Assembly (NCBI RefSeq): GCF_026745355.1
Contig: NC_079208.1
Coordinates: 15,810,455 to 15,874,454, forward strand
DNA length: 64,000 nt
Source: Beta vulgaris subsp. vulgaris
Lineage: Eukaryota > Streptophyta > Magnoliopsida > Caryophyllales > Amaranthaceae
Reading direction: 5' to 3'
In this document: piece by piece, positions 25,401-37,400 of the stretch
Position numbering within the stretch: the stretch's first letter is position 1
Layout of the letters: each line of letters opens with the position of its first letter
Translations under genes and position numbers: made by a program
The notes under the pieces: generated by a model
Told to the model about the DNA's origin: nothing
Seen by the model: the letters and a program-made list of their open reading frames with translations, nothing else
Database searches by the model: none

Positions 25401-28400
25401 GAGTCTGATTCCATTTGCGAGTTGATGCTTGCATTTCAGACTGGGTCTCCTTGGCAAGGAGGCTCTATGACAGTGGAGATGCAAAAGCACTTGCTTCGCC
25501 CTTATGCCTTCAAGGCTTTGGGTGTGGTGGTTGATGAGTTTTATCTGGTTACGGGTTACCAAGGGAATTCCGTCCCTTTCTTCTTCCAACCCAAAAAAAA
25601 TGAGTCCCCAATTTAAGCAGATCTTGGACCCCAGACCAATTTCACACAGGTTGAGGCCTAGATCGAGGGTTGAGGAAGAAGGGGATGGGGAAAAAGGTAA
25701 GAAAATTCTCCGTTCTACCCATGAGATTGTTTGCGCTTTAAAGGCTCTGTGTTTTTACACTGTTGGGAAAAATGGTAAAGTTCAAGAGGTGAAGGAGAAT
25801 GAGAAGGATAAGGGGAAGGAGAAGGAGAAGAAGAAGGAAATTGTGGGGTGCAAGAGGAAGGGGAAATGTCAGTGTTTGGGTTGTACTTCTACGGCCTTCA
25901 ACGTCTACGGCGATGAAGGCACTGTTTATGCTATGTATGTTGAGTCTGATGGGGGGTTTAAGGTCTTTGACGTGGTTGAAGAACTGCTGGATGATGAGGA
26001 GGCTGAGGATGGTGAGGGTGAGCTTGAAATTCCAATGAGTCCCTGCACTTCATCAGAACTTGATCCTGATACTCATTGCTTCCTTCTCAGGAGAAAGGAG
26101 AGTACTTTGACTCCCTGAGGTTCTATCATCCTAACTCTTTTAATTGCCTTCTGTTTTTTGTTGCCTTTTAATTAATTTGAGTCCCTGAAATTCCTATTGG
26201 TTTGTTGTTGGCTATTATTGGTTGCCTTGTATATTTTTGGCTGGCTGTTTTTGGTTGCCTATGAAATATGTTGGTTGGGTTTTGTTTTTGGTTGCCTATA
26301 AATATGTTGGTTGGGTTCTGTTTTTTGGTTGCCTATAAATATGTTGGTTGGGTTTTGTTTTTGGTTGCCTATAAATATGTTGGTTGGGTTCTATTTTTTG
26401 GTTGCCTATAAATATGCTGGTTGGGTTCTGTTTTTGGTTGCCTATAAAGATGTTGGTTGGGTTCTGTTTATGGTTGTTGGCTAATATTGGTTGCCTATGA
26501 ATATATTTTGTTGCCTATAAATCTGTTGGTTGGCTTCTGTTTTTGGTTGGCTTCTGTTTTTTGTGGGATTGTGTATTTCGTTGGCTATGAATATTTGTTG
26601 GTTGGCTCTTTTTGGTTGCCTATGAATCTGTTGGTTGGCTTATGTTTGTGGTTGGCTTCTGTTTTTTGTTGGCTTTTGTTTTTGGTTGATTGTGTATTTT
26701 GGTTGGCTTTTGGTTGCCTTGTGTATTTGGTTGCCATGTATTTTTGGGAAGCCTATGGGTGTTGGTTTGGATTGGAGGTTTGAGGATGAACAAATGGCTA
26801 ATAATGTACTTCTGTTTTTGGTTGGCTTGTGTTTTTTGGTTGCCTTCTGTTTTTGGGTGCTGAGTTAAGTGAAGTCCCCCACTGTTTACACAATGAGTCC
26901 CTCTTGCTTCCCCCCTTGAGTCCCAATATTGTTTTAAAAAGCTAAATCCAAATGATGAAGGGACTCATACATTGGGCTTGAAGAGCAATAGATGATTTGC
27001 TCCTTATTGGTGTTAAACCAATAAGTTGAGGTTTTAAATCATTTATTGCTTCCTCAATGAACCATTGAATTAACCCTGATGGATTTTAAAAACACACATC
27101 TTACTTTAAACTTGTTGACATGCAAAAGAATAAAAACAACCATAAATGCTTAACTTTCATTAAATGCTTGTATCACTGCTTATACAAACCAGTCCTTCAA
27201 CTTGTACAAAATAGTCTAATAACTAAACAAGAACCCCCCAAAAACTTCCTGGTTTGCTTAGAAATGTTGCTTCACGTTGTCCATAATCTTTAACAAAAAG
27301 TCTTGTAAATAGTATACCTGTGTATTTGTGCAAGTAGATCCTTCATCTTCTTCTATACTAGATATATACCAAAAAGTTGCTCCCCATTCTTTTCCTTCAT
27401 ACACAGTGTAGTTATGTTCAAAAATTAGTTGCCACATCTTCTGCCCATTCTACTCTTGAGCTGCATCTAAGTAGTCAAATGCTTGCTCCCCATTCTTTTC
27501 CTTCATACACAGTGTAGTTATGTTCAAAAATTAGTTGCCACATCTTCTGCCCATTCTACTCTTGAGCTGCATCTAAGTAGTCAAATGCTTCTCCTACATT
27601 CACAAACCTCTCATTCAAGTATGTAACTGCCTCATCTATCACAGCTTGGTCCACTTCCACATTTTCTGGAAGTAATCCCAGTCTCTCTAACTTTCTTTTT
27701 GCATGGTGTGGATTCTTGAAATTGTTCCCCCCTTTGCACTTTAGTATTTCTACCATAACATATTGTAATTGCAACCAAGTGTACTTCAAAACTTCTGGGT
27801 CAAAGAAATCATAACAGTCCTGCACTCTTAAAATCAGTTCATCTAGGTTCTTAGGAAATGATTGATATTGTAGTGCTTGAATTGCTCTAAAAAACCCCAA
27901 GTCTAGCACATTTAAGTCAGGGGACTGAGCTGGCTGATTGATGAGTTGGATATTGAATCCATTCTGAGTTGCTGCTGCTATAAAGAATGGGTCTGATGCA
28001 TGAATGTGAGGTCTAACATTGTCTTATTGTATGTAGATTTCTTTGGACACACCTTCTGGCCAATTCCTCATTATGGCAGGTATGATAGTGTTAACTATCA
28101 TATCCCTCATAACTGGTAGTGTAACACTTTCAATTGCCTTTGTCAACATAGTACCTGCCCTTCTGTTTTTTGTTGAATACTTAGCTCTTGCATACTCAAC
28201 AAAAGGGTAGATACCAAATTTCCCATCATGTATCATCCTTCCTCACTGTCCTTAATAGGTCTAGATGTGGCACACATGAACATGGCTTTTATCTTAAACC
28301 TCTTGGACTGACAGCAACTATAAGGGTCATCTTCAGCAGGAAGCAAGTAAAACCTTCTCATATCTGGACTTAAATAAAACCACTTCTCATCTATGTGAAC

Positions 28401-31400
28401 AACATTTTGCATGTCAACAAATTTTGGTGGTTGTGTCCTTGTTGCTGGTAATATGTGTTGTAACACCCACTTCATTCTTTGAATCTTATGATCTTCTGTC
28501 AGTTTTGGGTGGGTGCTGCTAGTGTGACTTCTCAGCTTGCCCCGTTTCAGTAGACTGTAAACAGTGGAGGGGGGGATTTTAAGACATCCAGCAAATGCCC
28601 TTATACTTGTCCTCAGATTAAGTGGGACTGACTGAAGCCATTTGTCATCATATACTTTAAGCTTCCTACCACATCTTCCTGCTTTTTTGTTTCTCACATC
28701 TATGGCATGCCCAACTTCTCTCTGTTTTTTTGCATCTTTCCATATCCTATCTAATGTCATCCTACTTATGCCATGCTTTTTTGCTATTTCTGTTTTTAAA
28801 CCCCATGCAAATTTACCATTTATTTCAGAGGTAAGTAGGTCATCAACCAACATTCTTCTTTTTGTTAAAGTTAAATGTGGTTTTTGGGTTGTTGAACTTA
28901 CATTGTTTTCTATTTCTGTGTTTTGTTGTTGTAGGTTACCCTGCTGATTTGGTTGGTCTGCTTGAATGCCATCTGCTACTGCTGTACCTCCATCATCATC
29001 ATCCTCTGTGTCATCATCACTGTTGTAATGTGTCCACATCTCATGCATCAGCAACTCATCCTCCATGCCTTCTATTTCCAGCAGCTCTTGAAGGCCAAAC
29101 TCCCCTCCCTCATCTGCTGACCCCATGTGATTAAGCTGAAGCTGATTTTTTGAAGACCGAAGTGTGAAGTTTTTTGGTTGCCTACTTCAGTTCTTAATTT
29201 AGTAGAAATTTTTTTGTAATTGGTCCTGTGCAATGTGTGTGCAGTGAATTATGGGAACAATCTGATTTTTTGTAAAAAACTAAACCATGGTGCTAAACAA
29301 TATTTTCTCTCTCCTCATTTTGGGAAATAAGCCCCCATTTAATGTTGGGGGTTTATATAGAGGATATAGTATGGTAATGGTATGCTTAAAGTAACTTTAA
29401 AATTGGGTAATTTAAATTTTTTGCAAATTTTCAGCTTTGTGAAAATTTTGGAGGGAAAACAATTTGGTGCCAAAAAAAATTGGCTCCCCCACATTTCTCT
29501 CTCCTCAGCCGAGTGAAATTGGGAGGGAACCAACTAGTGGTCCCTCTTTTCTCTCTCCTCCCTTCCCTTAAACCCCCCATGTGCAATGGTCCCCACACCT
29601 TTAATCCCCCTACCCTTATTTTTCTCCTAATCACTCCTCCAATTTTTGCCTAGAAAACCACAATTTTTGAAAGTGTAACATCTAAAAAAAAACGGAGGAA
29701 GTATATGAAAACACGAGGACCTATAAACTAAACGAATACTATTTTACTATAAGAAATTATGTGACGAATAACTTAAATCCAAATATTGTACCATGAATTG
29801 TTGTATTTGTTATTGATGGTAAATTTATAACTACATAATTTATTGTTGTTTAAGATAATTGTTTTAATTATGACCTTAAGATTTCATGTTAGGAAATTAT
29901 TTGTGGAATGATATTATGGACCTTACAAATAATTTTAACCAACCTCGAGTCATGATTGAGGACTTTAATGAGGTTCTATGTCAAAGTGAGAAAATAGGGG
30001 AAGGCATAAGGCCGACCTTTACGTGTCCACTACCGATAGATATGGCCTCTTGGACCTGGGTCATGGACCAAAATTTACATGGACTAATAAAAGAGAAAAG
30101 TCCTATACTTGAGAGACTAGACAGGAGGTGGGCAAACTCTAATTAGATTGACACCTTCTCCAATATTTAAAGGGTTAAATTGGTTGTACTGGATTGGATT
30201 TCGCCAAATACAAACCTAGTCCATAATTTTTTGGATTCCAGAAATTGAGTCTAAAACCGATCCAAACTTTTTTTTTAAGTCCAGTCCAATCCGAAACTTT
30301 TTTCTTGAGTGCGAGTCTAATACAGTACAATATAAATATTATAATAATATTTTCCCAATATAGATTGACAATGTTAACTAATAATTAAAGGAAAAAATTT
30401 CAAGGATAATACAACCTTTAGGCGGTCTGCGCAAATTAAGTCAAGCTTTAGATTAAATTTGAATAAACAAAGCTTATGAGGGTAGCTGCTTTAAATGGGT
30501 TAAATGATAAAGTAACCTGTTATCATAGGTAACCTGACCACGTGTCTTAATTTTATTGATTTAGATTTTTAATTTTACTTTTATTTAAATTCTTAATATT
30601 AATAAAGTAAAAAAGAAACTAAAAATAAAACCGATACCCTTCCCCACCTCCCTTTCCCCACCGCTGCAAACACCTCCTCTCTTGTGCTCTCTACTTGTGA
30701 CAACCCTCTCCCCAACCCTCATGCGTCTCCCACTTCCCCTGTCCCCCATCCCCGCTATCTGCAACCAACCCACCCACCCCGTCCGCACACCTCTCCTATC
30801 CCCTTTCCCTACCCCATGCCTGCAAACATCACCCACTCTTGAAACCATAGAAGTGAAATACTTTATATTCCTTAAATTTCTTTTCAATGTCACCCAAGGT
30901 TTCAATGGTTCTTTTTCTATCAAAGGCTCTAACTCTTTGATTGATTGATTCTTATGCCCACAAACATATTGTTGAACTTTCCTGTCAATTTTATGAATTG
31001 GGTCAGTTGATTTCTTCGAAACAATATCACGAATTGAGGGAATTGAAGGACATATCAGGAATTTCACGAGATCTTATAAAATTACATGAATAAAATAGTT
31101 TTAGAATCGAATGAAAATCATACTTAAATAAGCCTTCAAAACAAAGTTTCCATACAAAAATGACATTTCAGAGGTGGATTTCAGCTAGGGTGGGGTTAGA
31201 GTGTTAGTTGTGGTGGGGAGGAGGAGAAGGAGAGGTTGGAGAAGATGTGGAGTGAGAGTGGCGATGAAGGAAGGAGAAAAAAGGTTGGAGGAGATGAATT
31301 AGTCAAAGAAAAAGAAAATTAAAAAAACTACTCATTTTCAAATCACCGTTCACCTAAACTTATTGAAAGATTATACCCTTATAAGCTTTGCTTATTCAGT

Positions 31401-34400
31401 GTTAACTAAAAGTACGATTTTTTCATTAGGTATCTCTGAGATTTTACGAAATGCACCATTTACCCTTGTTGTTTCGAAAATGCACCAGATGCCCTTGTTA
31501 TTTGCATAAAATGCACTAAATACCCTTAATGACTAACCATGTTAAGTTTCCGTTAGCTTTTAGGGTTAATTAACCCCTCTAATCCTAATTAGCTCTAATT
31601 AAACCCTAATTAGCCCTAATTAACTAACTAAATCCTAACTTTGAACTCTATCCTAATATAATCCCCTAACTTTACACCCTAACCTAACTTCAATCCCCTA
31701 ACTTCAAACTCTAACCCCACCACCCAACCACCTCCCCTCCCCCTTCCCCACCCCCCACCCCCACATCCCTCCTGCCCCGTTGATTTTCCCACCCTACCAC
31801 CCCAAGCAGCCTCCACTCCCCAATCCCCACAGCCCACCGTTGGCCCTCTTGCAGCTCTCCCCCACCCCTGTCGAATCCCCCTCCCTCAGCCCTATCGAAT
31901 TCTCACCCCCAACTCCGCTCTTTCTCTCAACTCCCATGACATTTCCCTATGTAAACGTTCAATTCTTTTTCTCTCTCTTCCCCAAACCCCTAATCTTGAA
32001 TTACCCAACAATCTTAACTCATGCGTAATCAAAATCGAAGAAAAAAACCTCCAAAATTTTAATTTTTTCTTCCCATTTTGATGGACTCGGATTACCCAAC
32101 AATCTCAACTCATACGTTCTCTTATATAAGAAGAGGGAAGTGAGTTGTTTGGAGGGAAAAACAAAAGAAATAACTGATGTGGGTCCCATGACGGAGTTTG
32201 GTAAAATCCGTTAAGTGGTGGGAGTTTATAAAGGTTTTGTAAAGTTTAGGTGGAAATTCAAAAAAAAAAAACATAAAAGTGGGAGTTTCTAAATAAGTGA
32301 AAAGTTAAGGTGATTTTGTGCAAATTTTCCAAAGCATTACAATAACAAAAGAGAAGATGCATCAATGTTGCTCCTGGAAGGTATATAAACAAACCTAGTC
32401 ATCTAGAAACATGGTAATTTTACTGTTAGATCCCTCGATACATGCTCACCCCCTTCCCCCGCTACATACAAACATAGGGATAACTATAAAGTGATGCAAA
32501 AAACAGAGTATAATAAGCAAAAATGATGTCTACAATTCATAGAAAAACATAAGTTATGCTAAATAAAAATTTTCATTAGAAACTATCACAAGAACAAGCA
32601 AAGAAAAATAAAAAGATATCAAGCAGAACATTAAATTACCCTCGCACTTAATTCTCGACGATTATCTTGTTTTACCATCTCAAGGAACGCGGTCTCTAAC
32701 TCTTCTGTTCTGGAAGGAATTCAGATGGAACTTTTAATAAAATATCTGATAGGAATCATCTTAAGCAAAATATGTTATGATTACTTGCTAAATAAAGAGT
32801 AACATTTAGACCATTATGACTCCACTAATCATCAAATATATCCATGGCTATAGAAAATAACCAATATTGAGGATGACGGTCGTTTGAAAGTAGAATCACG
32901 AGGATTTTCAATTAAAGAGACGCACAAGTAGAAGTAAAGACCCTTTGCTCACTAAATTCGCAGTCTAAAACAATTAGGTAAATAACCTATATATTCCCCT
33001 CGTCAAAAAAACGTGTTTCCACGTTAAACCGGCCTCCGCCTTATCGGGTCGGGCGATATCTGTCCGATTGGGCTGTATTTTGCCAAACCCCAGATAGACG
33101 CGGGCACATGTTAGTTGTCTCATATTGGAGAAAGATGAGAAAAATTTTCACATTATAAGCTAGAGGACGTACTCCAATTATAGTGAATGTGTTTTAGTAT
33201 GAAACCTTCTTTAAACTTGTAAGTGTACTGACTCTTCTTCCTTATTAGGTTGCCCAGTCTCATTTTTAGTTCTTTCAAATTTATCATTTATAATTACAGG
33301 TAGCTTTAGCAAATCAGATATAAGACAATAACGATATAAGACATAGAAGTTAGGGAAATTAGATGATAATCCTAATTTTGGTCTTTTCACTTTGGTGGCC
33401 AAATATAATCTTAATTCTTAATGGTAATCCCATATTTGTGATCATGCGTGAAATTGAAACATAACTAACCATTTATCAATATGAACAAGAGAAATTCTTA
33501 ATGATAACCTTGAGTTTTAGCTTTTCACTTTAGTAAAAAAAATTAAAAATAATTATCGATGGAAATCCAGCGTTTTTGGTTATCCTTAAGAATGTGGGAT
33601 TATTAATAATCAATTTTCACTGTAAACAATTAGTAAAAGGGTTGTTTATAGAATAATTCAAGCTTTTATAAAATGGTAAGTTCCTTACAAAAAATATTTT
33701 CCTTTTGTGTCTCCTTGAAAACCTTTTTCATTCTCGTTTAATTAGTAAGAGAAAAATGAAAATAAATTTTTGTATATCTACACATTATGGACCTTAGTTT
33801 GAAATCAACCCTTTTAACTTATCATACATAACCATAAACACGGGGTTATCATTGTTGATTAAAATTAAATTCTCGCTATCAAAGAAAAAAAATTAGGCTT
33901 ACCCTTGAGAGTTTTCCAATAAACAATTGTTAAAAGGGTTGTTTTCAAACTTATTATCGATGGTAACCCGGTTTTTAAGAAGGTACATTTGATAACTATA
34001 TAGTAAGATATAGATATTGAGAGGAGGATGTGTATAGAGAAAAAGATATATGATAGCAATAACCAATAACATCTCAAAGTAATAATTATCTATCTTGAAT
34101 CATGTACAATACTCCCCTTTTTTTCACTCTTATACATATTTTCTTTCTGATTTATATTTTTTTAATCTATATGTTATTGCCTTTTCTATTATTGTTAACA
34201 TGTCTCATTTAAATTCACCTCTTTTTCCACCAATGTCATCAACTTTTTAATATTTTAACGCATTTTTCAGTTTGTCTTTCTCAGTTTTCAATTTCTCTCT
34301 TATACTTTTGTATCATTCCTCAACTCTCTCCCAAAGTCCAGTAAACTAAAAAAAAACAGAGTACAAGTAGATGTTTTTGAATATAGCAAAGATAGATAAC

Positions 34401-37400
34401 GAACCTGAGAGTTGCTAATCTTTTCTCCTCCATTAACCGGCATAACTCAACTTTTAACCATACTACCTGCATTGCAAGTAATGGAGTTATATAAATTAAA
34501 GAAAGAGAGAACAAGAAACAACATATATAGAACGACATTATAAATGAGACAGCATAAAACCTTTTTTTTTGTGATTAACAGCACAAAAACTTTTAAAATG
34601 AAACCAATTTCAAACGAATTCAAAATACAACATTAACAAGAAGATAAGATTGTTCAGTCACCAGGTAGTAGCGCCAAGGACTATGTAGCGGGTGCTCTTC
34701 CTATGACCACAAGTGGTCTAGTTTAGCTGATCCTAGATTTATTCTCTCTGGCTTTTTGTGCCAATCATTATGATTATATTCTTTTCTTTTTTTTTTTCTT
34801 GTAGTCACATTTGTCTAAAGCTGGCCTACTAGTCATTTAGTTTGCTATTTCCTAGGAAGCTTCCTGATGCAATGTAGTCTATAAAAGACCAAGCTATAAG
34901 CTAAGATCACTACAAAAATTTGATGAATGAGAGAAGTAATTAGGCAAAGTTAAGATGTATTCATTCAATTATTTTCATGGTATCAAATCTAGGCTCCAGA
35001 AAACATCAACATCTCCTGATTGTAACCCTCAGTTTGAAATTCTATCAAGGAATTTCACTTCCACTTCAAAATAGCCAAGAAGAAAAAGAAAACGACAATG
35101 ACAATTACTATAGAGGCAACTAGTCCTCTATACCTCTATCCATCTGATGAAAATAATTTCATGTCTTTAAAGAAACTCAAAGGATCTTCAAATTACAGCT
35201 CTTGGAAAAGATTAATGGAGATTGATCTAACTTCTAAAAGAAAGTTCGGGTTTGAAAAAGTTTGCCACTAGAGATGGGAAGGATGTAGTTATAGGAGAGG
35301 CTTGGGATACCTGTAATAGCATGATTATATCATGGATAGTAGGTTCCATCTTTGAATCCATTAGAAAACCTGTAATGTTTGTAAGCAATGCTCATCAAAT
35401 ATGGAAGCAACTCGAGAAGAAGTTCTCTCTTACCAATGGCTCGAGATAATATAATCTTAACAAGGAATTGTACGAACCAAAACAGCAAGATAGGCAGGTT
35501 AGTGAATACTACACCATGATGAAATATCAGTAGGAGGAGGTGGATGCCTTGAATACTCTCCCTCCTATCACTTTTGTGACTATTGAAATAATAGGTTTCA
35601 TTGATGCTCTTACACAACATCAAGATGAACACAATATTTGTATTCTTAATGGAGTTGATGAAGTCTATGGAACCCAAAAACGTAGTATTCTCATGATGAG
35701 TCCTCTTCCATTAGTGGAACCGCTTTTAGATTTTTTTAGAGCAAGAAGAATCTCAAAGAGAGTAGTAAGGTCAAGTAAAAGAAGAAACAAACACCCTAGC
35801 CATGTTCAGTAAAGGGACATGGGGGGCTACAATTAGTACGCAAACTCCCGCACAATGCACGATATGTGGAAAGAATGGGCATACAAAGGAAAATTGTTGG
35901 TTTGTAGTGGCATTTCAAAAAAACAAAATAAGAAATCAAGCTCTTTTTCTAAACAAAGAGAAAGCCAAAACCTCAAATGGTTAGCAGAGGTGGAGCAAGG
36001 GTAGAAAAATTGGAGCTACAGTTGCTGCAAATGCTCAAAACCAAAGTGATAACATGTTTATCACTAGCAGCAATACAACAATCACTGCTCAACAACTTGT
36101 GCAACTCCTAAGACTTCTTCCACTCCATTGAAAGGTGAAGAAACAGAGTATGAAATGGACATACACTGTAAGTATGGTGTCATATTCTTTTGCGGATTTT
36201 ATAAAAATTGATGCTTGGATTCTAGATTCCGGTGCACCAGATCATATGAATGGCACCTTCTCTATGTTTGAACATGTTGTGGTGTGTAAAGATAATTCTC
36301 TAATTATATGCCAACTGGTGGAACTTCCAAAATATCACACCGAGGAAATATCATGATCAAGAGCAATATGAGGTTGAATAATGTTCTATACATTTCATCC
36401 TTCAAACATAATTTGTTATATATGAATAAATTATGTGAAGACATGAAGTGCAAGGTTATATTTCTTGATAAATATTGTCTTATTATAGATCGTGTGACTG
36501 AAAAATAAGAAGAGTAGGAAAAAGTGAAAACGGTCTCTGTTATGTGCTAAATGAACAAGTGGATAAAACTCTTCACATAATCAAAGAATGGACCACTAAC
36601 GTCATTCAGGAAAATGAAAAGGGACATCTATGAATGTTCAAAATTGCACTAAGGTCCTAGTGCAATAAGAAATGTGCCAAAATTTAGCAAAAAAACTATT
36701 TGGTACCACAGGCTGAGCTACACTCCTATGAAAATCTTGCTATGATTGATTCCATTGGGGTGAAAGATGAATGTCATAATGCGTCTATCACATGCCTTCT
36801 AGGTAAATTCAAGGTACCATTTGCTAAAAGTGAGTCAAGGGAAAATGAGTTGCTAGAAGTCATGCATTTGGATACGTGAGGGCCTTATAAAGTGAGCTAT
36901 AAAGGGAAGTTTAGGTACTTTATCACCTTAGCACATGATAACTCAAGAGTGCCATGAGTACAACTGCTAAAATTGAAATTAGATGCCTTTGTTGCAATTG
37001 AGAATTTTGTGAATATGGCAAAGGCCAATCTGGCAAGACTGTAAAGATTATGAGGTCTGATAATGCATTAGAATTTGATGATAGCAGATGCAGACCTTAT
37101 CTTGAGAATCTGGGCATAATACATCAAACATCTTGTGCTGACAGGCCACATCAGAATAGTATTGTTGAGAGAAAACATAATGTCCTTGAAATAGCAAGAG
37201 CCAAAATATTTCAGAGTCACATTCCTCTCCAGTTTCGGGGAGATTTAGTAATTAAAATAACATACATCATAACAGACTACCTAGTGTTGCTTATAAGGGT
37301 AAAACTCCCTACGAAGTGTGCTATGGGAATTAACCAAACTATAGTATGGTGCAATAATTTGGTTGCGTGGCCATGGATAACCTTGAAAGGAAGGCATAAG

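Larger units (their letters stand above)
24726..29701. mobile_element. Mariner-like (Tc1/mariner) DNA transposon, full length, two convergent genes
   Basis: The ends are inverted copies starting CTTCCTCCGTTTTTTTTAGA, about 34 bp, the right copy with one extra T. Both are flanked by TA (24724-24725 and 29702-29703), the mariner target site. It carries a mariner transposase on the minus strand (27556-29126) and an unrelated gene on the plus strand (25332-26118), arranged tail to tail with a tandem-repeat spacer. Both ends and the gene content are nearly complete, so this copy was autonomous until recently. Its ends resemble Stowaway MITE ends (CTTCCTCCGTT...), which mariner transposases mobilise. 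Confidence 0.92.
21654..32639 (-). other. TBC gene intron 12 (10,986 bp), transposon-filled
   Basis: GT-AG intron joining exon 12 (end SAR) to exon 13 (start VEQ) in phase 0. It contains the LINE remnant at 21950-24440, the mariner element at 24726-29701, a LINE endonuclease fragment at 29886-30160 and unclassified MITE-like DNA to about 32330. Confidence 0.88.
32710..34404 (-). other. TBC gene intron 11 (1,695 bp)
   Basis: GT-AG intron in phase 2. It contains a TRIM-like LTR fragment (33105-33290), diffuse AT-rich repeats of the GATGGTAACC / GGGTTGTTT type at about 33420-34000, and a Stowaway-like MITE (34112-34361). Confidence 0.8.

Noticed and set aside
26457..26783. 108-codon hydrophobic ORF, apparently membrane-like
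   Set aside because: It is generated by the GGTTGCCTATAAATATGTTG-type minisatellite; hydrophobicity comes from the repeat.
28642..29134. Plus-strand ORFs across the mariner transposase
   Set aside because: Antisense shadows of the transposase coding sequence.
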